Below, piece by piece: positions 15,346 to 22,424 of a stretch of DNA of 23,000 nucleotides (positions are counted from its first letter, which is position 1; the number at the start of each line of letters is the position of its first letter). A program made the translations under genes and the position numbers. The notes below the pieces were generated by a model that saw only the letters and a list, made by a program, of their open reading frames with translations, was not told where the DNA came from and searched no databases. Source of the stretch: JALYUA01 sp038229875 (GTDB lineage Bacteria > Acidobacteriota > Thermoanaerobaculia > UBA5066 > Gp7-AA6); assembly GCA_038229875.1 (NCBI GenBank), contig JBBROA010000071.1, positions 1 to 23,000 on the forward strand. The letters are read 5' to 3'.

Positions 15346-18027
15346 TTACGACCTCGGGATCTCCGCAGGCCAGTGGACGATGACGGAGAGCGGGAGCTCG
15401 TCCACGACGACTTCGGGCACGATCGCGAGGAACCGCTGGCCGTCCGGCGAAACGTCGAATCGCGAGGACGTCCCCCGTTCGAGCGCGCCCCGGCGCCCGA
15501 TCTCTCCCTTCCAGACGAACAGCGACACCGGTTTTCCGAGCAGCAGAGACGGGGTCGTTTGGACGGGCACCGACATCAGGTGCCGGTCCGAGGAAAGGTA
15601 GAAGATCTCGCGCCCGTCGCGGCTCCAGTGAATGTGCAGCGCGCCCGCCGTCGAGACCCGAACGCTCTCGCCCGGCCCCGGAAAGGGTGTGACGTAAGCC
15701 TCGAGCCCCCCCGACTCGTCCGAGATGAACGCGACGAACCTGCCGTCCGGAGAGAAGCGGGCCTCGCTCTTGTTGTAAGACGACTTCGCGAACGCGAAGG
15801 GCTCTTTTCCTCCCAGAAGGGGATACACCCACACGTCCATCGTTCCGGTCTCACCCTGCTCGCCGAACAGGAGAAACCTGCCGTCGGACGAGACGTCGTG
15901 CGCGATCTGAAAGCGTCCGTTGTCAGGCCGCATCGCTTCATCCTTCAGCGTCGCGAGGTCGTGCCGAAAGAGCCGCGGCGTTCGCCCCCGGGTGATCGAG
16001 CAGGCGATGCTCCTTTCGTCCGGAAGCAGGACGGCCCCGAACTCCGTGCCCGGGTCCGTCGTCACCGCCGTCTGCGTTCCCCGATCGAGGTCGATCGACC
16101 ACACGTCGAAAGTGTCGATTCCATCGCGGATCTGGTCGACGAGCGCGCGTTTTCCGTCCCGGGAGATCCGCACGTTGCCGTAGCGCGCCGGCGATCCCAG
16201 CGTCGAGATCTCGCGCCCGCCACGGTCGAACCAGACGAGGCGCATGACGTCCTGCCTGGACTGCAGGACGATCACGCCGTTGCGCGACGCGCCGAACGAC
16301 GCGGCTCCGGTGGCCCGGAAAGTCCGGACTTTCGGGGCGATGGAAAACGGCTCTCCCGTCAGGCGGCCGGCGGCCGCGTCGAAGCGCTGGGCGAGAAGAG
16401 CGCCCTCGCGCGTGAAAACGAGAAAGCCGGGATCCACATAACGGGCGAAAGACTGAATCGGCATGAGGCCGCGCGAGGGCTTCCCGGGCTCCGCCAGCAT
16501 CAGCGTTGCGGAATTGTTCTCGCCTCTCCCGAGGTAGACGAACCGCCGGCCGTCCGGGAGAAACCACGGCCAGTGAACGCGAGACACACCCTTCGCCGGG
16601 TCCGGCTTCAGGACGAGCGCGGGAGTGCCGCCCGCAGCGGCGACCCGGTAGATCCCGTCGCCCTGGACGTTGGCGAAGAGGATGTCGCCGGCGGACCCCC
16701 AGGACCCGGTGACGCCGAAGCCCCGCGGAATGTCGCAGATCGCGACCGGCCCCGCGGACGCCGCAACGTCGATGCGCATGAGTTTGTCTTCAACGGCGAA
16801 GGCGATCGACCGGCTGTCCGGGGACCAGAAGAGGGAGCGGGCGCCCTCGGTCCCGGGCAGGGCCCTGGCGTCGAGGGCGGCGAGCGGACGAAGGAAGATC
16901 CGGCGGTCCCCGTTCTTCTCGCGCGCGAGGTACGCGAGCGCGGAACCGTCGGGTGACGGGGAGAAGAAGTCGCTCTCAGCGGAATAGGAGAAGTTTCCGC
17001 CTTCCGGGGGCGGCACGGTGAATCGCATAGTCGTTTCCGGCGCCGCTGGCGCAGTTCGCGGCCGGAGAAGCGCCGCGGCGGCGGCGGCGGCGGCGACGAG
17101 AGCCACGAGCCACGGGATCCAGCGGGCGGGGGCGGCTCTCCCGACCGCGGGGGCCCCGGGCGTCGGCGCAACCCCTTCCGTGATCGCTCCGAGCTCGAGC
17201 CCGACGTCGTGAACCGACTGCCAGCGCTCCGCGGGGTCCTTTGAGAGGCAGATCCGGACCAGGCGGTCCAGCGCCGCCGGGCTCTCCCGGCGCACCGATG
17301 AAATCGAGGGCGGGTCCGCGGTCAGGACGTTCGAGAGAAGGGACGCCTGATTCGCTCCGTAAAAGGCCTTCCGCCCGGTGACCATCTCGTACAGCACGAT
17401 CCCGAGCGCGAAGATGTCGGTTCGGGCGTCGGCCGGCTTGCCCTCGACCTGCTCGGGAGCCATGTACGCGAGCGTACCGAGGAGGGTGCCTTCCCGCGTC
17501 AGGTCGTTCGCCTCAGTGGCCGCCGCGGTCAGGTTCTCGTCGGGTCCCGCGGGCTTCAGGATCCTCGCGAGCCCGAAGTCGAGGACCTTGGCGCCGGACT
17601 TCGTGATCATCACGTTGCCCGGTTTCAGGTCGCGGTGGACGATCCCCTGGCGGTGGGCGGCGTCGAGCGCCGACGAGATCTCGACGCCGACCCGGAGCGC
17701 CTGGGGGATCGAGAGGGGTCCCCGCGCGAGACGTTCGGCCAGAGTCTCGCCCTCGAGATACTCCATCACGAGGTAATCGACGTCGCCCTGCCGCCCGACG
17801 TCGTACAGCGCGCAGATGTGAGAGTGCGAAAGGGAGGAGATCGTCTTCGCCTCCCGCTCGAACCGCTGGCGAGCCTCGGGCGACCCGAGGTGCTCGGGGA
17901 GGACCTTGACGGCCACGGTCCGGCCAAGCCGCGTGTCCCGGGCCGTGTACACCTCTCCCATCCCACCCGCTCCGAGCGGGGCGAGGATCTCGTAGGGGCC
18001 GAGCTTCGATCCGGCGGCGAGCGTCAG
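15346..18027 (-). CDS. Membrane Ser/Thr protein kinase with C-terminal PD40 (TolB-like) propeller
   Basis: An 893-residue transmembrane kinase of a type abundant in Acidobacteriota. Numbering from the proposed start: glycine loop LGAGGMGEVY (18-27), ATP lysine K41 in VAVKV, catalytic loop HRDLKPGN with D133, DFG with D150, and MAPE at 189-192. One membrane helix spans about 303-321. The rest lies outside the membrane and holds at least six PD40-like repeats (SPDGSALAYL, SPDSRSIAFA, LPDGRRFVYL, SSDGRFLLFG, SPDGRFVAFI, SRDGREIFYL), a beta-propeller probably sensing or binding a ligand. The first ATG in frame falls inside the glycine loop, so it cannot be the true start. CTG at 18027-18025 gives MTLAAGSKLGPYEIL, the usual family N-terminus, with GGAGG 9 bases upstream. 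It is convergent with the NRPS operon; a regulatory link is not shown. Confidence 0.9.
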   Translation of the reverse strand: MTLAAGSKLGPYEILAPLGAGGMGEVYTARDTRLGRTVAVKVLPEHLGSPEARQRFEREAKTISSLSHSHICALYDVGRQGDVDYLVMEYLEGETLAERLARGPLSIPQALRVGVEISSALDAAHRQGIVHRDLKPGNVMITKSGAKVLDFGLARILKPAGPDENLTAAATEANDLTREGTLLGTLAYMAPEQVEGKPADARTDIFALGIVLYEMVTGRKAFYGANQASLLSNVLTADPPSISSVRRESPAALDRLVRICLSKDPAERWQSVHDVGLELGAITEGVAPTPGAPAVGRAAPARWIPWLVALVAAAAAAAALLRPRTAPAAPETTMRFTVPPPEGGNFSYSAESDFFSPSPDGSALAYLAREKNGDRRIFLRPLAALDARALPGTEGARSLFWSPDSRSIAFAVEDKLMRIDVAASAGPVAICDIPRGFGVTGSWGSAGDILFANVQGDGIYRVAAAGGTPALVLKPDPAKGVSRVHWPWFLPDGRRFVYLGRGENNSATLMLAEPGKPSRGLMPIQSFARYVDPGFLVFTREGALLAQRFDAAAGRLTGEPFSIAPKVRTFRATGAASFGASRNGVIVLQSRQDVMRLVWFDRGGREISTLGSPARYGNVRISRDGKRALVDQIRDGIDTFDVWSIDLDRGTQTAVTTDPGTEFGAVLLPDERSIACSITRGRTPRLFRHDLATLKDEAMRPDNGRFQIAHDVSSDGRFLLFGEQGETGTMDVWVYPLLGGKEPFAFAKSSYNKSEARFSPDGRFVAFISDESGGLEAYVTPFPGPGESVRVSTAGALHIHWSRDGREIFYLSSDRHLMSVPVQTTPSLLLGKPVSLFVWKGEIGRRGALERGTSSRFDVSPDGQRFLAIVPEVVVDELPLSVIVHWPAEIPRS

Positions 18028-18036
18028 GCGGAGCGT

Positions 18037-18041
18037 CCTCC
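18037..18041 (-). promoter_or_regulatory. Ribosome binding site that supports a CTG start for the kinase
   Basis: Read on the minus strand this is GGAGG, 9 bases before CTG 18027-18025. No ATG, GTG or TTG lies between the in-frame stop (TAG, minus strand, about 18075) and the glycine loop. The site therefore decides the start. Confidence 0.55.
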
Positions 18042-18164
18042 GTAGGTTTTGAGAATTGACGGAGTCCGGATTCTATCGGGACGAGCGGAGGTGCGCCGGC
18101 CGTCTCCACTACGGAAAGGGCTATCGCCTTCTTCCCGCATTGTTGCGTTCAGCGCGACCCGGCG

Positions 18165-18278
18165 TCACTCGATCCGACCGTGGATCTCGTGGCCGGAGTC
18201 ACGGCGCGTCCCGTCCCCGTTCAACCAGAAGAACCCGCCGTAGATCGGCCCCTTGTCCGCCTCCCACGCGGGGCGCCC
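18165..18278 (-). pseudogene. Short gene remnant, possibly the C-terminal part of a serine hydrolase
   Basis: On the minus strand a 37-codon piece ending in TGA 18167-18165 reads as protein rather than noise: it contains AWEADKGPIYGGFFWLNGDG. From memory this resembles the YGGxFWxNxDG segment near the C-terminus of class C beta-lactamase-like serine hydrolases. The usual following segment is missing, and upstream the frame becomes low-quality text running into the tRNA fragment. There is no start codon or ribosome site. The family assignment is tentative. Confidence 0.3.
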
Positions 18279-18350
18279 CTCTTTCTTACCCTGCTCGGGA
18301 CAGCCGGAAGGCTACACGAGGCCAGTGGCACGAGGGCCGCGAGTTGTTCT

Positions 18351-18371
18351 GTTCGAGTCCGACACGGCTCA
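18351..18371 (+). repeat. Partial copy of the tRNA-Lys 3' end (attR-like)
   Basis: It matches 2577-2597 at 20 of 21 bases in the same orientation, covering the T loop, the 3' T-stem strand, the acceptor 3' strand and the discriminator. Upstream of it the T-stem partner is absent (TTCTG against CCGAC), and no D or anticodon arm precedes it, so it cannot fold as a tRNA. No CCA follows. It marks a possible right border of a 15.8-kb insertion, or the stub of a lost tRNA gene. Confidence 0.5.
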
Positions 18372-18520
18372 GAGGTTCGCTGGTCGGGGCTGCCCGACTC
18401 TGCGGACGAGGTGGAGCTTCTCCTCTCGCTCGACGGAGGGCGCCCTACTCCGCGCGGCTGACCGATGAGCTCGACCCGAAAGGCGGCTCCATCGGGTAGA
18501 ACCGTGTGTTCTCGGAGGAC

Positions 18521-19246
18521 TTACAGCGCGGATGCAAACGCGGCGCGTAATCCAGCGACGTCCTCGGCCGAAACGGCGCCCACGGCAAAATACTGCAGGC
18601 CGTTCGCCTGCCAACACCTGATCGTGAATCCACCTTCGAAGGCAGCCACTACTGGTGCGTCCGCCGAGAAGATGAAAATCGAGATGCGATGCGCGGCCCT
18701 GGCGACGAGCAGGCACGCGCCGCCGCGCCCGCGCCAGTAAACGACGCGCCCGCCGATGAGCCGGAACGGTGTCGAGGCGAGATCCGGCACCGGGACCGCG
18801 AACGGCAGTTTGCCTTCGAACCAGGGCTTGACCGTGTGACGATCGCTCGAAATTACATCGACGGGATTCGAACCCGCGAGAATCGTCGCGTGAAGGTCGG
18901 CGAGCTCGCGCACGGTCGTCCCGGCGCGGCCACGGACGAGCAGCCCGGTGCCGATGGCGAGGGCAATCGCCGCCGTCACAAGCCACGGCGCCACGCGCGT
19001 CGCGACCGATTTCGGCGACGTTCGCTTGCCGCGCCATTCCGCCGCAACGGGTCTCCACGATGGGTTGGACGGCGCGTCACGCGGCATCGCAGCTCGGATC
19101 GCGCTCTTCAACTGGAACTGTGCCACAACGGCTATGGCGCACGAGGAACACTCGGCGAGGTGCTGCCCGATCGCCACCGTTTCTTCACCGGACAGCTCCC
19201 CGTCGGCGTAGCGTTCGATCTCGTCGACGCTCGAATGCTCCATCAT
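18521..19246 (-). CDS. Zinc-finger (zf-HC2) transmembrane anti-sigma factor
   Basis: A 241-residue membrane protein that should hold the neighbouring ECF sigma factor inactive. The N-terminal anti-sigma zinc motif is H29-x3-C33-x2-C36 (QHLAECSSC). One membrane helix lies at about 85-105 (VAPWLVTAAIALAIGTGLL), and the remaining 135 residues are outside the cytoplasm, where they would sense a signal. The frame stays open further upstream, but that part is the shadow of the sigma gene. The ATG at 19246-19244 overlaps the sigma stop as ATGA; a second ATG follows directly. Because the partner's regulon usually includes nearby genes, the divergent exported redox operon is a candidate target, which is an inference. 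Confidence 0.82.
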   Translation of the reverse strand: MMEHSSVDEIERYADGELSGEETVAIGQHLAECSSCAIAVVAQFQLKSAIRAAMPRDAPSNPSWRPVAAEWRGKRTSPKSVATRVAPWLVTAAIALAIGTGLLVRGRAGTTVRELADLHATILAGSNPVDVISSDRHTVKPWFEGKLPFAVPVPDLASTPFRLIGGRVVYWRGRGGACLLVARAAHRISIFIFSADAPVVAAFEGGFTIRCWQANGLQYFAVGAVSAEDVAGLRAAFASAL

Positions 19247-19785
19247 CGCGGTTCCCGTACGATCGCTTCGCCGACGGCCTCTCGGACTCTTCGCCGCGCG
19301 CGCTGCAGACGCGAGGTCACTGTTCCGACAGGAATCGTCAAACAATCTGCGATTTCCTTGTAGCTCATGTTCTCCACGTCCGACAGCAGGAGCACTTCGC
19401 GGAACGGCAACGGTAGCGCCTCGATCGCCCGGCGCAACACGTCCCCATTCACGCGATGGAACAAGAGAGACTCCGGCGTCTCTCGGGAGCCCCGCTCGAA
19501 TTGCTCCCGCTCTTCGTCGATCGACACCACGGCCGCTGCTCGCAGCCCGCTGCGCGACGTTAAAAAGGTATTCCGCAGAATGCGATACATCCACGCACGA
19601 AAATTCGTCCCGGTCGCAAACGACGCGAATCCTCGCAAGGCCTTCAGATACGTCTCCTGAACCAGGTCCTCGGCCTCCACTTTGTCGCGAGTCAGCCAGC
19701 ACGCGTAGGTGTAGAGCGGCCCGAACAGCGGCAGCGACAACTCCTCAAACGACTGGCCGCGCGGAGAACCCGGAGTCCGATCCAT
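19243..19785 (-). CDS. ECF-type RNA polymerase sigma factor
   Basis: A 180-residue sigma factor with the two-domain ECF layout. Region 2 covers about 14-80 (AEDLVQETYLKALRGF, then FRAWMYRILRNTFL). Region 4 covers about 115-172 (ALPLPFREVLLLSDVENMSYKEIADCLTIPVGTVTSRLQRARRRVREA), with the helix-turn-helix at about 139-165. It directs polymerase to a small set of promoters once released by its anti-sigma factor, whose gene it overlaps. ATG at 19785 is the first start of the open frame. It is divergent from the metallophosphoesterase gene across 215 bases. I could not pick out a convincing autoregulated ECF promoter in that gap by eye. Confidence 0.9.
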   Translation of the reverse strand: MDRTPGSPRGQSFEELSLPLFGPLYTYACWLTRDKVEAEDLVQETYLKALRGFASFATGTNFRAWMYRILRNTFLTSRSGLRAAAVVSIDEEREQFERGSRETPESLLFHRVNGDVLRRAIEALPLPFREVLLLSDVENMSYKEIADCLTIPVGTVTSRLQRARRRVREAVGEAIVREPR

Positions 19786-20000
19786 CGGCCTCCAATTCTA
19801 CCGTCGCCACCTATTCAACTGCGGCGACGCCGAGAAAAGCCCGGAAACTCGTCCACGCCGGTCACGGACCCGAACCGCTTCGGGCCGGTCAGCGCCCGCC
19901 CGTCTCCGGTGCGTGATCGAAAAGAGTGTGAATTGGTGGGCACAAAACTCCCGAATGCGAGTTGTTCATCTGAGAAGACGCAGGTTTGGAGGAGTCCGAC

Positions 20001-20987
20001 ATGACAGCGCCCTTGGATCGCCGCTCCTTTTTGAAGATCGCAGGAATGTCCCTCGGCATGGGCACCCTGTACGAGATCGCGCCATTCCATGGCGCTCGCG
20101 GGGAGGCCCGCGAACTGGCAAGCCAGTTGGGAAAAGCCAACGGCGAACAGGTGACGCCGTTCTCCGTTGTTCAAATCAGCGATTCTCACGTTGGCTTCAA
20201 GGGGGCTCCTGCTCCGTTGGGAACCAGGGCTTTCGAGCGAGCCGTCGAGATGATCAACCAACTACCACGGCAGCCGGATCTGGTCCTCTTTACCGGGGAT
20301 CTCATCGACGATAGTGAATATTCCGACGTGAACAAACAACACATAAAACTGTTTCAAAAGATCGCCAGGGACCTGAAGGTGGGCAAGATCCAATACGTTC
20401 CGGGAGAGCACGATGCGGCGCTTGACGGGGGGACTCTGTTTCGAGAGGCGTTCGGCGAGACCCATTACTCATTTGACCATCGCGGGGTCCATTTCATCGC
20501 CCTCGACAATGTCTCGCGCGGGCGCCCCGAGGTTGGTCCCACGCAGATTGCGTGGCTCAAGCAGGACCTGTCCCGTTTCCCCCGGACTGCCCCCATCGTG
20601 GTTTTCACACACCGACCCCTTTTCGATTTAAAACCCGAATGGGAGTGGTTCACCCTCGACGGCGACGAAGTCATGACCGTTTTGGAACCGTACCAGAACG
20701 TCACCGTGCTTTACGGCCACATTCATACCGAGCACGTTCGAGAGACCGTGCATGCCAGACACTACGCGGCGCGAGCGCTGATCTTCGCTTTTCCCGATCC
20801 CGCAAAGGACGGTGAAAAGAAACCGCTTCCGTTCGACAAGCAACAACCGTTCAAGAATCTCGGCATACGACAGGTCGATGTGCGGGGCGAAAATATCCCA
20901 CTGGGTGTCACTGACGTCGCGCTGACGAGACGCGAATTCGCCGGAATCAATGGCATTCAACAGATTCTCAAACCAATCGTCGTGTAG
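20001..20987 (+). CDS. Exported metallophosphoesterase (calcineurin-like), Tat signal
   Basis: A 328-residue phosphoesterase probably exported folded: the N-terminus DRRSFLKIAG (6-15) is a twin-arginine signal. Binuclear metal ligands appear in family order: D61-x-H63 (ISDSH), D100 (FTGDLID), H137 in GEHD, H204 (FTHRP), and H240 and H242 in GHIH. The usual GNHD block reads GEHD (135-138), replacing the Asn that normally bridges the metals by Glu136. An upstream in-frame TTG (19986) is set aside because GGAGGA at 19988-19993 lies 7 bases before ATG 20001. It heads a set of five exported proteins with 11-71 base gaps, so it is probably co-transcribed with the copper and haem proteins. Its substrate is unknown. 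Confidence 0.85.
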   Translation: MTAPLDRRSFLKIAGMSLGMGTLYEIAPFHGARGEARELASQLGKANGEQVTPFSVVQISDSHVGFKGAPAPLGTRAFERAVEMINQLPRQPDLVLFTGDLIDDSEYSDVNKQHIKLFQKIARDLKVGKIQYVPGEHDAALDGGTLFREAFGETHYSFDHRGVHFIALDNVSRGRPEVGPTQIAWLKQDLSRFPRTAPIVVFTHRPLFDLKPEWEWFTLDGDEVMTVLEPYQNVTVLYGHIHTEHVRETVHARHYAARALIFAFPDPAKDGEKKPLPFDKQQPFKNLGIRQVDVRGENIPLGVTDVALTRREFAGINGIQQILKPIVV

Positions 20988-20998
20988 CCGAACAGCTC

Positions 20999-21397
20999 AT
21001 GAACATCATCCGACGGATTCTATTGGTCGCGGGGGCTCTGAGCCTCTTCCTGGTCGCCTTTGCCATCCTCGTGTTCACAATTCCTCCCCGGTCTCGTTCC
21101 GAGGCCCCTGGCCCGGCCGGGCGTCACGTGATCAGCGTCAGCGCTCAGAAGTTCAGCTTCACGCCGGCAGTGATCACGTTGAAAAAAGGCGAGGAGGTGA
21201 CGTTACAGCTGACGAGTGAAGATGTGACGCATGGCTTTCTGGCAAAATCCCTGAAGATCGGGGAACAGATCCAGCCCGGAAGGACGACGGAGCTCACGAT
21301 CAAGCCAGAAGTCACCGGGACGTTCAGAACCAGCTGTGACCGTTACTGCGGGCCGGGACACAGCGACATGCATCTGACCATTATTGTCAACGAATGA
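20999..21397 (+). CDS. Membrane-anchored CuA-type cupredoxin (COX2/NosZ-like single domain)
   Basis: A 132-residue protein with an N-terminal membrane helix (about 6-27) and one cupredoxin domain facing outward. The binuclear copper site is visible as H78 (DVTHGF) and C113-x3-C117-x3-H121-x2-M124 (CDRYCGPGHSDM), the pattern of cytochrome oxidase subunit II and nitrous oxide reductase. It is far shorter than true subunit II and no oxidase subunit I lies nearby, so it is probably a free-standing electron carrier or copper protein. It begins 11 bases after the metallophosphoesterase stop; no strong ribosome site is visible. It is a close paralogue of the next gene. Confidence 0.85.
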   Translation: MNIIRRILLVAGALSLFLVAFAILVFTIPPRSRSEAPGPAGRHVISVSAQKFSFTPAVITLKKGEEVTLQLTSEDVTHGFLAKSLKIGEQIQPGRTTELTIKPEVTGTFRTSCDRYCGPGHSDMHLTIIVNE

Positions 21398-21468
21398 CGA
21401 TGGTTCGAGAACTATCGGTGGCAACCTCACGACCGACAACCCACGGCCGATTGGTCTAGGAGTTGAGT

Positions 21469-21837
21469 ATGAAGTTCCAACTGTCTGTCTCGACAGGAGT
21501 GCTTGTGACGATGGTACTTGCCGCCGCCACGAGTTGCTCTGATGCCAGAGCGGCCGACGGTCCCCAAGTGATCGCGATCACGGCAAACCAATATCAGTTT
21601 AGTCCCTCTGAGATCACGCTGAAAAAGGATCAACCGGTGACGTTGCAGCTGACCAGCGGGGATGTCACGCACGGATTTTTCATGAAACAGCTGAAGTTGG
21701 ACGCCGACATCGTTGCTGGAAGAGCGACGGACCTGACATTCACGCCTCATGAGGCGGGCAAGTTCAACGCAATCTGCGTTCACTATTGCGGACCGGGACA
21801 TGGCGCCATGCATATGACGATCGTTGTGGTCGAGTAG
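21469..21837 (+). CDS. Secreted CuA-type cupredoxin, paralogue of the preceding gene
   Basis: A 122-residue protein with a cleavable signal (1-28, ending DARA before AD). The sequence ATSC near residue 23 is a poor lipobox, so a soluble periplasmic protein is more likely. Copper ligands are H68 (DVTHGF) and C103-x3-C107-x3-H111-x2-M114 (CVHYCGPGHGAM). It shares long blocks with the upstream protein, including VTLQLTS, DVTHGF, and YCGPGH, so the pair arose by tandem duplication. AGGAG at 21458-21462 lies 6 bases before ATG 21469, which decides against the TTG at 21463. One copy is membrane-bound and the other soluble, which would suit an electron relay. Confidence 0.85.
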   Translation: MKFQLSVSTGVLVTMVLAAATSCSDARAADGPQVIAITANQYQFSPSEITLKKDQPVTLQLTSGDVTHGFFMKQLKLDADIVAGRATDLTFTPHEAGKFNAICVHYCGPGHGAMHMTIVVVE

Positions 21838-21861
21838 AAGCGGACGCCGGCGTCAGGAACT

Positions 21862-22398
21862 ATGATGAAAACGACGGCCTGTGTTGCTTCCATGTTGTGG
21901 CTCGGGATCCTTCTGGGCGGTTGCAGAGTCAGGCCGCCTGGATCTCTCGAGGAGTCGCTCGCGACCGGGATCAAACGACACATCACGGTCCGCGGTAAGG
22001 GCTGGAAGAACCCTACGGCGGACACGCCGGACGTCGTCAAGTCAGGAGGTGCTCATTTCCAGCACCGCTGCCTGACGTGCCATGGGTACGACGGGCACAA
22101 TACTGGTATCCCGTTTGCGGACCAGGTCTATCCACCGATTCCCGACCTCGGTTCGTCGGAGGTGCAGGGATATACCGATGGCCAGCTGAAGTGGATCATC
22201 GAGAATGGCGTCAGCCCGTCCGGCATGCCGGCGTGGCGCGGGGTCGTCGACGACAACACGATGTGGAAGATGGTCCGCTATCTCCGACACCTCCCTGTCA
22301 AGGGCAGCCTGGGCGCGCCGGATGTCTATCTCGAAAGCGCCGAATCGCCGCAGACCGCCGGAAAAGATAGCAAGCTGACCTTCAGGTTCAGACACTAG
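21862..22398 (+). CDS. Cytochrome c lipoprotein (single haem)
   Basis: A 178-residue class I cytochrome c. The signal ends in a lipobox LLGGC, with Cys21 as the lipid anchor. Haem is attached at C70-x2-C73-H74 (CLTCH), and M122 in SGMPAW is the likely second axial ligand; GMPAW is a common block in c-type cytochromes with this fold. TMWKMVRYLRHLP is the usual C-terminal helix. The start is ATG 21862 or the adjacent ATG 21865, with a weak AGGAA upstream. It sits 24 bases after the second cupredoxin, which makes it the natural electron partner of the CuA proteins. Confidence 0.88.
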   Translation: MMKTTACVASMLWLGILLGGCRVRPPGSLEESLATGIKRHITVRGKGWKNPTADTPDVVKSGGAHFQHRCLTCHGYDGHNTGIPFADQVYPPIPDLGSSEVQGYTDGQLKWIIENGVSPSGMPAWRGVVDDNTMWKMVRYLRHLPVKGSLGAPDVYLESAESPQTAGKDSKLTFRFRH

Positions 22399-22424
22399 AA
22401 ACACTGAAAGAGGGGATCAATCTC

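Larger units (their letters stand above)
18028..18520. other. Intergenic region with gene and tRNA remnants
   Basis: This 493-base stretch lies upstream of the kinase and downstream of the anti-sigma gene, both on the minus strand. It should hold the kinase promoter, though I see no clear boxes. No complete gene is present. It contains a short protein-like remnant (18165-18278, minus) and the tRNA-Lys 3'-end copy (18351-18371), which together look like a recombination scar. Confidence 0.5.

Noticed and set aside
15223..16956. A 577-codon + strand frame across the kinase propeller
   Set aside because: It is antisense to clear PD40 repeats, is dominated by Arg, Pro and Glu, and has no recognisable motif.
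19247..19702. N-terminal extension of the anti-sigma factor frame
   Set aside because: It is the out-of-frame shadow of the sigma gene; the zinc-finger protein starts at the ATGA overlap.
19986..20000. TTG start for the metallophosphoesterase
   Set aside because: The ribosome site GGAGGA overlaps it and is spaced correctly for ATG 20001, which also gives a normal Tat signal.
20999..21837. The cupredoxins as cytochrome c oxidase subunit II
   Set aside because: They carry the CuA ligands but are much too short, have at most one membrane helix, and no subunit I is present.
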